Origin: Erwinia sp. OLFS4
Lineage (GTDB): Bacteria; Pseudomonadota; Gammaproteobacteria; Enterobacterales; Enterobacteriaceae
Direction: 5' to 3'
DNA length: 64,000 nucleotides
NCBI RefSeq assembly: GCF_002752165.1
Contig: NZ_MOMB01000050.1
Coordinates: forward strand, 62,001-126,000
The notes under the pieces were generated by a model. It worked only from the letters and a program-made list of their open reading frames with translations, was not told the DNA's origin and did not search any database. The stretch's first letter is position 1, and each line of letters begins with the position of its first letter. Shown here piece after piece: positions 41,364 to 51,809 of the stretch. The position numbers and the translations under genes are program-made.

Positions 41364-43491
41364 CAATAATACGCGCCTGAAGCGCAGTTAACTCAGGTAG
41401 TAAAGCAAGTAGCAATAAAATCTGTTGTAAAATCAGGTGGGCGCTGCTTTCTGTCTGTGGTTCCAGCGTTTCAATTCGGCTAAACAATGCAGCGTGCTGT
41501 TTGTTCAACGCCAGGGAAAGTGCAGCGTCTGGCTGCAAGGCATCATCAACATAACAGACGGCATCATCCAGTAATAATAATAACGCCTCGTCCTCGATTT
41601 TTTCTCTGTGGGCCCCGAGAGCAGAAATATAGCTTAACAGTGAGTGACATAAGCACAGCAGGCGAAACGCTTCCTCGTTCTGTAAACCGGAGTGGGCCTT
41701 TTTGCCAGATCTGTTGGCAATTACCGTGGCCAGTTCTGCGGCTGCATTGTGTGCCTGACGTCGGGCGATCCGGTAATCAACACGATTATCTTTACCCTGA
41801 TGATATTGCACCAGAATGGCATCCAGATAACGACAGTGGGCGTCCAGCGTACGGCGAATCACGGAGGGCAAATCGCGAAAACGCCAGTCAGGCCAAATCC
41901 AGCTGACCGCCATCCAGGCAATTGCGCAGCCAATCAGGGTATCAATAATACGAGGCAGCGCGATTTCATAGCCTTCACCAAGCAGATTAAAGCAGAGCAA
42001 TACCAGCAGGGTAATGAACATGGTAGCGTGTGCATATTGTATCGTGCGAAAAGCAAAAAATAGCACGCCACTGAGCACAATCAGCAGTAGCTGGCCCTGA
42101 ACTGAGGGAACCATCCACAGTACCGGCAAACCAATCAGTATCCCGGCAATTGTCCCCGCTATCCTCAGTGACAGCCGGTGTTTTGTCGCATTGTAATTAG
42201 GCTGGCAGACAAACAGGCTGGTTAATAAAATCCAGTAGCCATGTTTCATGCCGGTAAGCTGGATGGCTGCGTAGCTGCAACATAATAACAGTGACATGCG
42301 AACCGCATGACGGAACAGCGGTGAAGCCGGAGAGAGGTGACGACTGACGCGCAGGCGAATGTCATGCCAGCCGGTCAGTCCCTCATCGGGCAACTGATTT
42401 TCGCTGGCATTGGGCTGTGCTAATCGCCGTTCAGATTCAATAGTGGCCAGCTGGGCGTCAATTGCCAGCAGGTTGTTGAGCAGATAATGCATGGCTTTTC
42501 GCTCGGCAGGGAAGCCGGCATGCGCATCCAGCTGAGCCAGCGCGATTCTGAGGTTGTTGAATTGTGCTTCAAAACGCGGATCGTGTTGATATTGCCGCCG
42601 CAGCAAAATGGCCTCCGCCAGCTGGCTACAGGCTTTTGCCTGCAGCGTTAATACCCGCTGAAAACGAAACAGAATATCGCTGTGACGGAAGGCATCACGT
42701 AACCTGTCGTACTGAACATGGGATGAACTGGCTCTTTCATGTATATCCTGCGCAGCAAAATAATAATGCAGAGAGCGTTGAGTACCGCGCTGTGCCTGAT
42801 CGCCGCGCAGCCGGCTTTGTACTGAGGCTTTGGTGATGTTCAGTTGTGCAACTAACTGACTGTCGGTCATTGCCACGTCAATTAAGCCGCAATTACTGCC
42901 GGTCTCCGCGTCGGGGTCAAACAGGCCGGCCTTGGCTTCAAGATAGTGCGACAGCTGGATAAAGGTGCTGGCGAGGTTTTCCTGCAACGGACGCACCGGG
43001 AAGAGCAGATGGCCACAGAGTGTGAGCAGGTTATACCAGGCGGCGCCGAGCAGTAACAGAAGAGGTTGAAAGTACCATTGAGAAAACAGTCCAACACCCA
43101 GCAAGGTATAAAGTGCGATAAGCAAAGCACCGAAGGCAATTGTTGCATAGCGTTGACCCAGGGCGCCGAGCAAAATAAACCCCCAGGTGGAAAGACCGAG
43201 CCCAATAAAAAACAGCCAGGGCCAGGGGTAAAGCAGCTCAACGGAAACTGATGCCGCGCAGAAACAAATCAGAGTAATAATCAGATTTTTCAGGCGCCCG
43301 CTCAGGCGATCATCAAGGTCAGCCAGCGCGGCGGCCACCACACCCAGGGTTAGCGGAATAGTCCAGGTAACCTGTTGCAAGCAGAACGGCACCAGGGTCG
43401 TTCCGGTTAGCGCCAGTAAAATACGCAGATTATATAACCAGGCACTGCTGAGTCTGAAACGGCGCAGAGTCAGCGAAAGGAGAGGTTGCAT
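41326..43491 (-). CDS. yccS: YccS, FUSC-type inner-membrane protein
   Basis: YccS (721 residues) belongs to the YccS/YhfK (FUSC-like) family, with two blocks of membrane helices (about 15-160 and 395-510), each followed by a cytoplasmic helical region. Family phrases include LTGTTLVPFCLQQVTWTIPLTLG and TGMKHGYWILLTSLFVCQPNYNATKHR. Its transport substrate is unknown. It lies directly after yccF, whose stop shares a base with the yccS start, so they are probably one transcript. Confidence 0.93.
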   Translation of the reverse strand: MQPLLSLTLRRFRLSSAWLYNLRILLALTGTTLVPFCLQQVTWTIPLTLGVVAAALADLDDRLSGRLKNLIITLICFCAASVSVELLYPWPWLFFIGLGLSTWGFILLGALGQRYATIAFGALLIALYTLLGVGLFSQWYFQPLLLLLGAAWYNLLTLCGHLLFPVRPLQENLASTFIQLSHYLEAKAGLFDPDAETGSNCGLIDVAMTDSQLVAQLNITKASVQSRLRGDQAQRGTQRSLHYYFAAQDIHERASSSHVQYDRLRDAFRHSDILFRFQRVLTLQAKACSQLAEAILLRRQYQHDPRFEAQFNNLRIALAQLDAHAGFPAERKAMHYLLNNLLAIDAQLATIESERRLAQPNASENQLPDEGLTGWHDIRLRVSRHLSPASPLFRHAVRMSLLLCCSYAAIQLTGMKHGYWILLTSLFVCQPNYNATKHRLSLRIAGTIAGILIGLPVLWMVPSVQGQLLLIVLSGVLFFAFRTIQYAHATMFITLLVLLCFNLLGEGYEIALPRIIDTLIGCAIAWMAVSWIWPDWRFRDLPSVIRRTLDAHCRYLDAILVQYHQGKDNRVDYRIARRQAHNAAAELATVIANRSGKKAHSGLQNEEAFRLLCLCHSLLSYISALGAHREKIEDEALLLLLDDAVCYVDDALQPDAALSLALNKQHAALFSRIETLEPQTESSAHLILQQILLLLALLPELTALQARIIAIDSADAQARQS

Positions 43492-43946
43492 TAGTTTCCC
43501 TGATTAAAACGCTGACGGGCGTTGGCATCACGTGCAGCACGCGCTTGTTCAACGGTCACCACCCGGCGTCCAACCGGCCAAAGGGCAATGGCGGCAATCT
43601 TGAGGTTGGCAATGCCAACCGGAATGCCAATAATAGTACAGCACTGTACAATGCCAATAAATATATGGCTCAGGCAGAGCCACCAGCCAAACAATATAAA
43701 CCAGACAATATTCAGCAGGGTACCTGCGCCATTACGCAGCGTGTTGCGACGTTCGGGATACAGTTCATCAACGTGTACGGGTTCATTGCCAAAGGGCAGG
43801 AAAGAGAGCCGGGTGATTTCCCAGCAGGAGCGGGTTAAAGGCAGGGTAAAGATCAACACTATAGAAACCAGTGTCGCCAGCAACCAGCCGAGAGTGGTAA
43901 TGAAGCCACCCAGTACAAAGTTCAGAATGTTTAGTACAGTGCGCAT
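43491..43946 (-). CDS. yccF: YccF family inner-membrane protein
   Basis: YccF (151 residues) has two copies of the YccF domain, each with a hydrophobic helix pair (about 4-32 and 70-115). It begins MRTVLNILNFVLGGFITTLGWLLATLVSI. The start was trimmed by ten codons to match the family. It overlaps yccS by one base. Function is unknown; the pairing with yccS is conserved. Confidence 0.93.
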   Translation of the reverse strand: MRTVLNILNFVLGGFITTLGWLLATLVSIVLIFTLPLTRSCWEITRLSFLPFGNEPVHVDELYPERRNTLRNGAGTLLNIVWFILFGWWLCLSHIFIGIVQCCTIIGIPVGIANLKIAAIALWPVGRRVVTVEQARAARDANARQRFNQGN

Positions 43947-44072
43947 GGCACTTCTCCCGTTAAATATGAAACACAATGTTCAATGCCTTGATTGTAACGC
44001 GTTTTAGCACTGGAGCGCTAAACCTGCTGGCGGTAAACTATCCGGATTACTTATTGCTACGGGGCCAGGTGC

Positions 44073-46127
44073 ATGGAACTGAAATCAACGTCGCTTGGCA
44101 AACATCTGGCGCGGCATCCTTATAACCAGGTGCGTTTACTGAATGCCGGCGTTGAAGTCAGCGGAGAGAAACATCAGTACCTTATTCCTTTTAACCAGTT
44201 GCTAACCATTCGTTGTAAGCGTGGAGTGGTGTGGGGTGAACTGGAGTTTACGCTGATTGATGAGAAAGTGGTGCGCCTGCACGGTACTGAGTGGAACGAA
44301 ACCCAGCGTTTTTTTCACTATCTGGACAAAGCCTGGACCCGCTGGAGTGAAGAAATGAGCGAGGTGAGCGCAACGGTGCTGGCCGACGCCGTCAGGGTTA
44401 TTGACGATGTTAAACAACAGTCTCGCTGGCTTAAAAGTAGCGATATTACCGATCTGCGTCAGCAGCTTGATAGTTTATTTTCTGCTTTGCCATTGCCGCA
44501 TCAGCGCTTGCCGCAATTTGCAAACTGCGGGCAGCAGTGGGCGTATTGCCAGTGCTGGTACCAGCAGGCCGATGAGCAGCGCCAGCAGCATAATGCGCAG
44601 TGGAGCAGCCGCATGCTGGAAGAGTATGCCGATTTCTTTAATACGGTAGAATCCACTCCGCTAAATGAATCACAGGCGCGCGCGGTGGTAAATGGTGAAG
44701 ATGCGGTGTTGACTCTTGCCGGTGCCGGCAGCGGTAAAACTTCGGTACTGGTTGCCCGTGCCGGCTGGTTAATACAACGTAAACTTGCCAATCCGGAACA
44801 AATTTTGTTGCTGGCATTCGGCCGTAAAGCGGCGGAAGAAATGCAACAGCGTGTTCAGCAGCGATTGAACAAGGAAGAAATTGACGTCAGAACGTTTCAT
44901 TCACTGGCATTGCATATTATTCAGCAAGCCAGCCAGCGCCCGCCGGCTATCAGCGTGCTGGAAACTGATGCCATGAAAAGACGCGAATTTCTGGTTTCGG
45001 TCTGGCGCCAGCAATGTGCTGAAAAAAAAGCGCAGGCAAAAGGCTGGCGTCAGTGGCTGGAAGAAGAATTGGGCTGGACGCTGGATGATGCGGCTTTCTG
45101 GCAGGATGAACGGCTGGCTAGCCGCGTAGCCAGCCGGCTTGAGCGCTGGCTGGGATTAATGCGTACCCATGGCGGTGCACAGGCGGCAATGATAGAACAG
45201 GCACCGGACGCGCTGCGCGATCAGTTTAGCAAGCGTGTCCGGCTGATGGCCCCGTTAGTTAAAGCCTGGAAAAGCGCGCTTAAGAATGAAGGTGCGGTGG
45301 ATTTTGCCGGTCTGATTCATCAGGCGGTCAATTTGCTGGATAAAGGTCGTTTTATCAGCCAGTGGAAAGCGATTCTGGTTGATGAATTTCAGGATATTTC
45401 ACCTCAGCGCGCCTGCCTGCTGGCCGCGCTGCGTCGCCAGAATACGCGTACCTCGCTGTTTGCTGTCGGCGATGACTGGCAGGCTATCTATCGTTTCAGC
45501 GGTGCGGAAATGGCGTTGACCACGGCCTTTCATCACCATTTTGGTGAGGGTGACCGTTGCATACTTGATATTACCTATCGCTTTAATGAACGTATTGGCG
45601 ACATTGCTAACCGTTTTGTTCAGCAAAATCCACATCAGTTAAAAAAGCCGCTTAATAGCTTACGTAAGGGCAGTAAAAAAGCGGTGATTTTATTACCTGA
45701 AAACCAGTTCGAAGCTTTACTAAATAAACTCAGCGGTTTTGTCAGGCCACAGGAAAAAGTGCTGGTGCTGGCCCGGTATCATTACCTGCGTCCGGCTGAG
45801 CTGGATAAAGCAAAAACCCGCTGGCCAGGACTGGATATTGAATTCATGACGATTCATGTCAGTAAGGGCCGTCAGGCTGATTATGTTATTTTGCTCGGAT
45901 TATCTCAGGGTAAAGAGGGATTTCCGGCTGTTGCCAGGGAATCGGTAATTGAGGAAGTCCTGCTGCCGGTACCGGAAGATTTTCCCGACGCCGAAGAACG
46001 ACGTCTGGCTTATGTGGCGCTTACCAGAGCCAAAGAACAGGTATGGCTGCTGTTTGACCCGCAGGCACCTTCTGTATTTGTTGATGAATTTAAACGGCTC
46101 GGCGTATCAGTACAGCGTAAGCCCTGA
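44073..46127 (+). CDS. helD: DNA helicase IV
   Basis: HelD (684 residues) is a UvrD/Rep-type superfamily 1A 3'-5' helicase. Walker A GAGSGKT is near residues 216-222, motif II is VDEFQDIS near 436, and motif III/IV GDDWQAIYRFSGAE follows near 465. Motif V/VI regions (TIHVSKGRQADYVI near 590 and RRLAYVALTRAKEQVWLL near 642) are complete. The N-terminal about 200 residues are HelD-specific. It stands alone, divergent from yccF. Confidence 0.96.
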   Translation: MELKSTSLGKHLARHPYNQVRLLNAGVEVSGEKHQYLIPFNQLLTIRCKRGVVWGELEFTLIDEKVVRLHGTEWNETQRFFHYLDKAWTRWSEEMSEVSATVLADAVRVIDDVKQQSRWLKSSDITDLRQQLDSLFSALPLPHQRLPQFANCGQQWAYCQCWYQQADEQRQQHNAQWSSRMLEEYADFFNTVESTPLNESQARAVVNGEDAVLTLAGAGSGKTSVLVARAGWLIQRKLANPEQILLLAFGRKAAEEMQQRVQQRLNKEEIDVRTFHSLALHIIQQASQRPPAISVLETDAMKRREFLVSVWRQQCAEKKAQAKGWRQWLEEELGWTLDDAAFWQDERLASRVASRLERWLGLMRTHGGAQAAMIEQAPDALRDQFSKRVRLMAPLVKAWKSALKNEGAVDFAGLIHQAVNLLDKGRFISQWKAILVDEFQDISPQRACLLAALRRQNTRTSLFAVGDDWQAIYRFSGAEMALTTAFHHHFGEGDRCILDITYRFNERIGDIANRFVQQNPHQLKKPLNSLRKGSKKAVILLPENQFEALLNKLSGFVRPQEKVLVLARYHYLRPAELDKAKTRWPGLDIEFMTIHVSKGRQADYVILLGLSQGKEGFPAVARESVIEEVLLPVPEDFPDAEERRLAYVALTRAKEQVWLLFDPQAPSVFVDEFKRLGVSVQRKP

Positions 46128-46145
46128 TCGACCCAGGCCACGAAC

Positions 46146-46604
46146 CTATTGTAACCGTTGCTGAAGGTAGCGTTGATAATCGGGGATCATTATCTCCAGT
46201 TCGTGGCTGAAAAGTGGGGAATGAATAATAAAATCCGCGGTAGCGCGGTTGGTGGCAACCGGAATATTCCAAACAGTCGCCAGCCGCAGTAAGGCTTTAA
46301 CATCCGGGTCGTGCGGCACTGCATTTAAGGGGTCCCAGAAAAAAATCAACACATCAATTTTACCTTCTGAAATCAGGGCACCTACCTGCTGATCGCCACC
46401 CATGGGGCCGCTGAGCATTGATTTTACTGGCAGACCGGTCGCCCGCTGAATAAGATTGCCGGTGGTGCCGGTGGCATACAAATTGTGGTGGCTGAGTATC
46501 TCTTTATAACGTTCGACCCACTGCATCAGCGCCGTTTTACAATGATCGTGGGCAACCAGCGCTATATGTTTTTTTTCATGTATTTTTCGTGTGGTTTGAT
46601 CCAT
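46146..46604 (-). CDS. mgsA: Methylglyoxal synthase
   Basis: MgsA (152 residues) converts dihydroxyacetone phosphate to methylglyoxal as a phosphate-releasing bypass of glycolysis. Diagnostic residues are in [22 protein letters not shown] and the catalytic Asp region [14 protein letters not shown] (near 65-78). The start [13 protein letters not shown] was chosen 22 codons inside the longest frame, as it gives the E. coli length. GloC at 14.6 kb deals with the downstream thioester of its product. Confidence 0.96.
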   Translation of the reverse strand: MDQTTRKIHEKKHIALVAHDHCKTALMQWVERYKEILSHHNLYATGTTGNLIQRATGLPVKSMLSGPMGGDQQVGALISEGKIDVLIFFWDPLNAVPHDPDVKALLRLATVWNIPVATNRATADFIIHSPLFSHELEIMIPDYQRYLQQRLQ

Positions 46605-46676
46605 AAGACATGTCCTGGTGAAAGTAATCGGAGTAACCGGAGAAAAAGCGAGTTTAACGCTCTGTGGCAACCCGGT

Positions 46677-47315
46677 TCAACTGGCATGAAGTGCTTTAAA
46701 CAGACGGCGTAGATGCTGGCGGGTTGCAGTGTCAACCTGCATATACCAGCGATACAACACGGCGGTATCCGCTAACTTATTCAGTACAATACTTTTCGCC
46801 GACGGTGATAACGGTTCCACCGTACGCGGATTGAGCGCAAAGCGGGGGACTGACGCGGCATGATTTGCGCGGTTATAGGCAATCATGAGCTGCTCGGCAT
46901 CGTCGCCGGCTGACAGCGTCAGCGTGTCGCGCTGGCTGGCAATTAGCTGATTATGCTCATTAAAAAGCTGAAAGTTCGCCGTGCTGTCCAGCTTTCTGGC
47001 ATCATCGCTGCTTTTCAGTGTGGGAAGTCCAATGGCGACAGATTTCGTTTCTGCAACAAAAGTGGCAATAAACGGCACGGAAAGATATTTTGTAGTATGC
47101 CCGCTGACATTAAGGGTTTTATTGACGCGGAAAAGCAGCTGGTGCTGTCCTGGTTCCAGCTCAATACCGTCGACGCCTTTTAGCCATGAACCTGAAATTT
47201 TACGGCCGTCGAGCACCAGTAAGTCAACGTCTGGTGCCAGCTTCAGCGTGGTTGCCTGCAACGCCATGCTGACTGATAACATTAACAGACCTGCGCACCA
47301 GATACGCGATTTCAT
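46677..47315 (-). CDS. csgI: YccT/CsgI, DUF2057 periplasmic protein
   Basis: A 212-residue exported protein with a signal peptide ending LQA near residue 21, followed by TTLKLAPDVDLLVLDGRKISGSWLKGVDGIELEPG, the DUF2057 hallmark. The E. coli relative YccT (CsgI) inhibits curli subunit polymerisation in the periplasm. Curli genes are not in this window, so that role is only inferred. It precedes mgsA on the same strand. Confidence 0.88.
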   Translation of the reverse strand: MKSRIWCAGLLMLSVSMALQATTLKLAPDVDLLVLDGRKISGSWLKGVDGIELEPGQHQLLFRVNKTLNVSGHTTKYLSVPFIATFVAETKSVAIGLPTLKSSDDARKLDSTANFQLFNEHNQLIASQRDTLTLSAGDDAEQLMIAYNRANHAASVPRFALNPRTVEPLSPSAKSIVLNKLADTAVLYRWYMQVDTATRQHLRRLFKALHAS

Positions 47316-47502
47316 GGTTTCTCCAATTCGAGGCCTTCACGGTCTTAATTGTATCTAATTTTTTCATTATGACGATATAGTAACATTTAAACATACTTGC
47401 TGGCGCGATAAATAGGTTATCGATGCTGTTCGGGTGAAGTATTTCGCCTGATTTAGCCGCCTGGCATACACTCAGCTATAACCGGCACAGAAAGGGGGGG
47501 AA

Positions 47503-47925
47503 ATGGATGACAAGCTGATTAAAACGGTGTTGAGCACCAGTCATAGCGTGGCTTTGGTGGGCGCCAGTGACAATCCAGCCCGACCCAGCTATAGCGTGAT
47601 GGCCTATCTGCTGGCTCAGGGGTATCAGGTTATTCCGGTGAGTCCGAAACTGGCAGGCCGCAGATTGTTAGGACAGATGGGCTATGGCTCGCTGGCTGAC
47701 ATTCCACAGTCGGTGGATATTGTAGACGTGTTCCGTCATGCCGAGGCGGCGTTTCAGATCGCTCAGCAGGCTATTGCTATTGGCGCGAAAACTTTATGGT
47801 TACAGCTGGGGGTTATTAATGAACAGGCAGCGATACTGGCAAAAGATGCTGGGCTGACGGTGATAATGGATCGTTGTCCGAAAATTGAAATTCCGCGTCT
47901 GGGCCTTGAGAAGACAGCGGGCTGA
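47503..47925 (+). CDS. yccU: YccU, CoA-binding-fold protein
   Basis: A 140-residue single-domain Rossmann protein of the CoA-binding (succinyl-CoA synthetase alpha-like) family. It has VALVGASDNPARPSYSVMAYL near residue 17 and the conserved IDVFR-like segment VDIVDVFRHAEAA near 75. A Cys in VIMDRCPKIEIPRL near 126 matches the family end. No reaction is known. Confidence 0.93.
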   Translation: MDDKLIKTVLSTSHSVALVGASDNPARPSYSVMAYLLAQGYQVIPVSPKLAGRRLLGQMGYGSLADIPQSVDIVDVFRHAEAAFQIAQQAIAIGAKTLWLQLGVINEQAAILAKDAGLTVIMDRCPKIEIPRLGLEKTAG

Positions 47926-47964
47926 CAGCAGGCTGACAGCTGGCTGTCAGCCGTAGATAGCAGG

Positions 47965-48282
47965 TTAGTTGCGCAGGCGAGGGGCCTGCAGCTGCCTGCG
48001 GATCGAGTCGGCCAGTTCATCCAGAGATGCCTGTTCCGGATGTTCTGCCTGGGTTTCCCAGGCAAGCTGCGCTTCTGCCAGGTAGGTGTGCACAGGCTGA
48101 CCCAGCTCGTCTTCCATCACCACATGATACCAGGGTGAGGTTCGTAATTGTTCGCTGCCGGCAACATCTTCAAATGCCGGTTTATCGAGCGAATATTCAG
48201 CATCGACGTCAACCACCACGCCGAGAAAACCTAACATTTTATGTCGGACCTGTTGGCCAATACCAAACTTACTGGCAATCAT
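47965..48282 (-). CDS. hspQ: Heat shock protein HspQ
   Basis: HspQ (105 residues) binds hemimethylated DNA and acts as a Lon specificity factor. It starts [32 protein letters not shown]. The YccV-like domain fills most of the protein, with [25 protein letters not shown] near 50-75. The start was set 20 codons inside the longest frame, at the E. coli length. A sigma32-type promoter sits right upstream. Confidence 0.95.
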   Translation of the reverse strand: MIASKFGIGQQVRHKMLGFLGVVVDVDAEYSLDKPAFEDVAGSEQLRTSPWYHVVMEDELGQPVHTYLAEAQLAWETQAEHPEQASLDELADSIRRQLQAPRLRN

Positions 48283-48315
48283 TATGACCTCCCACTCAAT
48301 ATTGCCCTGACGCTT

Positions 48316-48343
48316 ATATAAGGGCAGGGCAATATTTTTCAAG
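48316..48343 (-). promoter_or_regulatory. Sigma32-type promoter of hspQ
   Basis: On the minus strand CTTGAAA, 12 bases, CCCTTATAT matches the heat-shock sigma factor consensus closely. It begins one base past the rlmI stop and ends about 33 bases before the hspQ start. Confidence 0.65.
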
Positions 48344-49534
48344 TCATATTACCCGGCAGGCAAAGCCTTTGAGGTACAGTCCCTCAGGATAGCTGGTAAT
48401 AACAGGATGGTCCGCTGCCTGACGGAATTGCTCTATAAATTGTACATCACGCTGTGCATCTACTGCGGCATCGGCGATAATTTTCTGAAACAGCTCAGTG
48501 GGCATCAGTCCTGAACAGGAAAAGGTCAGCAGCATGCCGCCCGGACTGAGCAGTTGCATAGCCAGCATATTAATATCTTTGTAACCGCGGCAGGCGCCGG
48601 CCAGCTGGTTTTTATTTTCGACAAATTTTGGCGGGTCCAGCACGATAAGATCGAATTGTTCACCTTGTTCGCGCCAGCGTCGTAGCAACTTAAATACATC
48701 GTCACGAATAAACTGTGCTTTTGCGCTATCCAGCCCGTTGAGTTCAATATTCTGACGGGCAATATCGAGCGCAGGCTGCGAGGTATCGACGCTGACAACC
48801 GACTCACAGCCTCCCAGCATGGCGGAAACCGCAAAGCCCCCGGTATAAGAAAAACAGTTGAGTACGCGTTTACCGCTGGCATAACGGCGGGTTGCCAGGC
48901 GACTGTCGCGCTGGTCGAGGTAATAACCGGTTTTGTGTCCGTGCTGGATATCCACCAGCAGTTTCATCCCGTGCTCGTTAATGGTTAACAGCGGCGGCGG
49001 CAATTCGCCGCAGATCGGTCCATGGCTTAAAGCTAAACCTTCTTTTTTTCGTACGCTTACGTCAGAACGGTCAAAGATAGAAAGCGCGGGATAGCACTGC
49101 TGCAGTGCAGAAATCAGCGCCGGACGTTGATATTCGGCACCTGCAGAAAGCAGTTGCACAACCAGAAAACCAGCAAAGCGATCAACGGTTATGCCAGGCA
49201 GTCCGTCAGATTCACCGGCAATGAGGCGATAACTGTCGAGATTATCGCGGCTGGCCAGCCAGTCACGCAGGCGCTGCGCCTGTTGCAGGCGGCGGACAAA
49301 AAAAGCACTATCGATAGATTCATCGGCATCCCAGCTCCAGACGCGAGCGCGGATTTGAGACTGCGGAGAAAATGCACCTCTGGCCAGCCAGTTTCCCTGA
49401 CTATCACAGATGTCGATAGTTTCTCCGGCGGCGGCTTTACCCTCAGTGCGGGCGATGGCGCCGGAAAAAACCCACGGATGACGGCGGAGTAAGGATTTTT
49501 CACGTCCTTTGGCAAGAATTAATCGTGCTGACAT
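48344..49534 (-). CDS. rlmI: 23S rRNA m5C1962 methyltransferase
   Basis: RlmI (396 residues, family length) methylates C1962 of 23S rRNA. It has an N-terminal PUA domain (about 1-75, beginning [27 protein letters not shown]), then an EEHEE-type linker domain and a SAM methyltransferase with [20 protein letters not shown] near 220 and DPPKF near 298. The catalytic Cys-containing motif FSCSGLM is near 345. It is divergent from yccX. Confidence 0.96.
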   Translation of the reverse strand: MSARLILAKGREKSLLRRHPWVFSGAIARTEGKAAAGETIDICDSQGNWLARGAFSPQSQIRARVWSWDADESIDSAFFVRRLQQAQRLRDWLASRDNLDSYRLIAGESDGLPGITVDRFAGFLVVQLLSAGAEYQRPALISALQQCYPALSIFDRSDVSVRKKEGLALSHGPICGELPPPLLTINEHGMKLLVDIQHGHKTGYYLDQRDSRLATRRYASGKRVLNCFSYTGGFAVSAMLGGCESVVSVDTSQPALDIARQNIELNGLDSAKAQFIRDDVFKLLRRWREQGEQFDLIVLDPPKFVENKNQLAGACRGYKDINMLAMQLLSPGGMLLTFSCSGLMPTELFQKIIADAAVDAQRDVQFIEQFRQAADHPVITSYPEGLYLKGFACRVI

Positions 49535-49619
49535 TTGCTATGCTTATTTTAAGAAAAACAGGCCGTATTGTCGGTTTGACGCGTGTAAAAATCAATGCAT
49601 GGGCATACAGGAGATCGTC

Positions 49620-49898
49620 ATGGCAAAAAAAGGGGTGCGTGCCTGGGTTTATGGCAGAGTACAGGGGGTTGGCTTTCGTTACAGTACCCAGCAGCAGGCA
49701 AATGAATACGGTCTGACGGGTTACGCTCGTAATCTGGAAGATGGTTCCGTTGAAGTGCTGGCATGGGGAGAGGCGACACAGGTTGATAGTCTGATTGACT
49801 GGCTGAAAGCCGGCGGACCGCGTACTGCCCAGGTAGAACGGGTACTGACAGAGCCTTATCAGCCGCAGCAGATACCCGAACGCTTTACCACGCATTAA
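49620..49898 (+). CDS. yccX: Acylphosphatase
   Basis: A 92-residue acylphosphatase hydrolysing acyl-phosphate bonds. The active-site loop [13 protein letters not shown] (residues 10-22) includes the catalytic Arg, and the conserved Asn is in [13 protein letters not shown] near 38. The start at MAKKGVRAW follows a GGAGATCGTC ribosome region. The 3' end lies three bases from the convergent tusE stop. Confidence 0.95.
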   Translation: MAKKGVRAWVYGRVQGVGFRYSTQQQANEYGLTGYARNLEDGSVEVLAWGEATQVDSLIDWLKAGGPRTAQVERVLTEPYQPQQIPERFTTH

Positions 49899-49901
49899 TC
49901 T

Positions 49902-50228
49902 TCAGAGACATTTGACCGGTTTGGGCAGACCCGCAATTTTTGTTGCCTGTTTGGCCGGTCCCTGCGGAAATAATCGAAACAGATAACGGCTGTTTCCCTT
50001 CTCTTCACCATACTTTTGTGCCATTGCTTTAACCAGCATGCGGATAGCAGGGGAGGTATTAAACTCAAGGTAAAATGCGCGCACAAAATCAATCACTTCC
50101 CAGTGCGCCTCGCTAAGGGTAATTTCTTCTTCCGCCGCCAGCATGGCGGCCAGTTCCGGCGTCCAGTCATCGACAGATTTCAGATAACCGTTAGCATCAC
50201 GGGCAATTTCTTTTTCGGCAACCATCAC
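49902..50228 (-). CDS. tusE: Sulfurtransferase TusE
   Basis: TusE (108 residues) is the last sulfur carrier in the relay that feeds MnmA for s2U34 thiolation of tRNA. It belongs to the DsrC family, with the reactive Cys as the second-last residue (PKPVKCL) and [18 protein letters not shown] near 52-69. It is convergent with yccX. TusBCD are not in the window. Confidence 0.95.
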   Translation of the reverse strand: MMVAEKEIARDANGYLKSVDDWTPELAAMLAAEEEITLSEAHWEVIDFVRAFYLEFNTSPAIRMLVKAMAQKYGEEKGNSRYLFRLFPQGPAKQATKIAGLPKPVKCL

Positions 50229-50285
50229 AACATCACCTCAGAAGGTTGAGATTCTGCAAGTGTAACAAATTTTGCTGCCGGCAAA

Positions 50286-50311
50286 AATAAAGCCCCGGAC
50301 GGGGCTTTATT
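50286..50311 (-). terminator. Terminator after yccA
   Basis: An 11-bp perfect inverted repeat with a 4-base loop lies 24 bases past the yccA stop. The ends are A/T-rich on both sides. Confidence 0.85.
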
Positions 50312-50334
50312 CAGACAATAACAGACTGTTCGAA

Positions 50335-50991
50335 TCAGTTGCTGCGGGTAAAGCCGAGAATGCTCAGCAGGCTGATGAAAATATTATAGATAGAGACGTA
50401 AAGGCTGACGGTGGCGCGAATGTAGTTTGTTTCTCCGCCCTGAATGATGTTACTGGTTTCCCATAAAATAGCGGCAGAGGAGAACATAACAAACATCACG
50501 CTGATGGCAAGCTGCAGGCCCGGGATGTTGAGAAACAGATTAGCAATAACTGCCAGCAGCAGCACCACAAAACCGGCCATCAGCATGCCTGACAGGAAGG
50601 ACATATCTTTGCGTGTGGTCAGTACATAGGCTGAACAGCAGAAAAATACCAGCGCCGTTCCGCCTAACGCCAGCGCGATAACATCGCCCATGCCCGCCAT
50701 CAGGAAACTGTTAAGAATTGGCCCAAGGCAGTAACCGAGAAAACCGGTAAAGGCAAACGCCGCCAGAATTCCCGCCGGGCGATCGGCCAGCCGGTAAGTA
50801 AGAAACATCAGGCCATAAAAGCCGACCAGCATCAGAATCAGTCCGGGAGCCGGTAAAGCGAAAACAGTGCTGGCTGTGGCGGTAACAGCGGAAAATGCCA
50901 GCGTCAGGCCAAGAAGAAAATAGGTATTGCGTAGCACCCGGTGGCTGCTGAGTAACGACCGGCTGCGTGAAGACGTAATAATGCGTTCCAT
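50335..50991 (-). CDS. yccA: BAX inhibitor-1 family protein YccA
   Basis: YccA (218 residues) is a seven-helix inner-membrane protein of the BI-1 family that modulates the FtsH protease in E. coli. The start [27 protein letters not shown] matches the family; a start four codons upstream is less likely. The conserved GFLGYCLGP and the late [19 protein letters not shown] are present. It precedes tRNA-Ser genes, as in E. coli. Confidence 0.94.
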   Translation of the reverse strand: MERIITSSRSRSLLSSHRVLRNTYFLLGLTLAFSAVTATASTVFALPAPGLILMLVGFYGLMFLTYRLADRPAGILAAFAFTGFLGYCLGPILNSFLMAGMGDVIALALGGTALVFFCCSAYVLTTRKDMSFLSGMLMAGFVVLLLAVIANLFLNIPGLQLAISVMFVMFSSAAILWETSNIIQGGETNYIRATVSLYVSIYNIFISLLSILGFTRSN

Positions 50992-51178
50992 ACAATGCCT
51001 CACTATGAGTCACCAAACCAGGTTAAGAATATGAAGCGTCAGGCACCAGGGAAAGCCGTTTTACCCTTCTTTACCCGTGGCTTACGTAAGCAAAAGGAGT
51101 CACGGTGTTTTGTCTGGTGATAATAGCGACAAATAACCGCTAATCGCCTGTTTTTCAGGCAACCAGAACAAAACAGCC

Positions 51179-51207
51179 TTTACATATTTTCAGGGGATGT
51201 TTATAGT
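51179..51207 (+). promoter_or_regulatory. Promoter of first tRNA-Ser
   Basis: TTTACA, 17 bases, TATAGT followed by a GC-rich discriminator (GCGCC). It ends 13 bases before the tRNA. The discriminator type fits stringent control of stable RNA. Confidence 0.75.
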
Positions 51208-51219
51208 GCGCCTCATTAC

Positions 51220-51307
<88 letters not shown>

Positions 51308-51315
51308 GATATCAA

Positions 51316-51350
51316 CCCCATACTACGCTGTAGTATGGGGTTTTTCTTTT
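51316..51350 (+). terminator. Terminator of tRNA-Ser copy 1
   Basis: A perfect 11-bp stem with a 3-base loop is followed by TTTTTCTTTT, nine bases after the CCA end. Confidence 0.93.
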
Positions 51351-51446
51351 GTCACGCGTTCCGCAGCCTGACGGGTGCTTTGCCACGTAAGCTAATGCGG
51401 GCAGGTTAAGCATTGTGCAACCGGCGGAAAGTACAATAAAAATAGA

Positions 51447-51475
51447 TTGGCAAAGATTGCTGGCCTGAGTATACT
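51447..51475 (+). promoter_or_regulatory. Promoter of second tRNA-Ser
   Basis: TTGGCA, 17 bases, TATACT, then a CCCGCGCC discriminator typical of stringently controlled stable-RNA promoters. It lies 36 bases before the second tRNA. Confidence 0.8.
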
Positions 51476-51510
51476 CCCGCGCCATCATCGCTGAAAACAT
51501 GATGATATGC

Positions 51511-51598
<88 letters not shown>

Positions 51599-51607
51599 GA
51601 TATTGCG

Positions 51608-51640
51608 CCCCGTGCTGCCTGACAGCACGGGGTTTTTTAT
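51608..51640 (+). terminator. Terminator of tRNA-Ser copy 2
   Basis: A perfect 10-bp stem with a 5-base loop and six T, nine bases after the CCA end. Its sequence is unrelated to that of copy 1. Confidence 0.93.
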
Positions 51641-51809
51641 TGATTACTGCCTGGAAACCGTCGTCGGGCAATCTGATGCCCCGTCACGCTGGCTGGCTGA
51701 AAAACGTGCCAGAATCGATGAAAGCATTATTATTTCGCATTGAACGGTCTGGATGCATTGAAAACCAATTCCGTAGTGTTCATTATGACTGCTGATTGGT
51801 GTTCTTCAT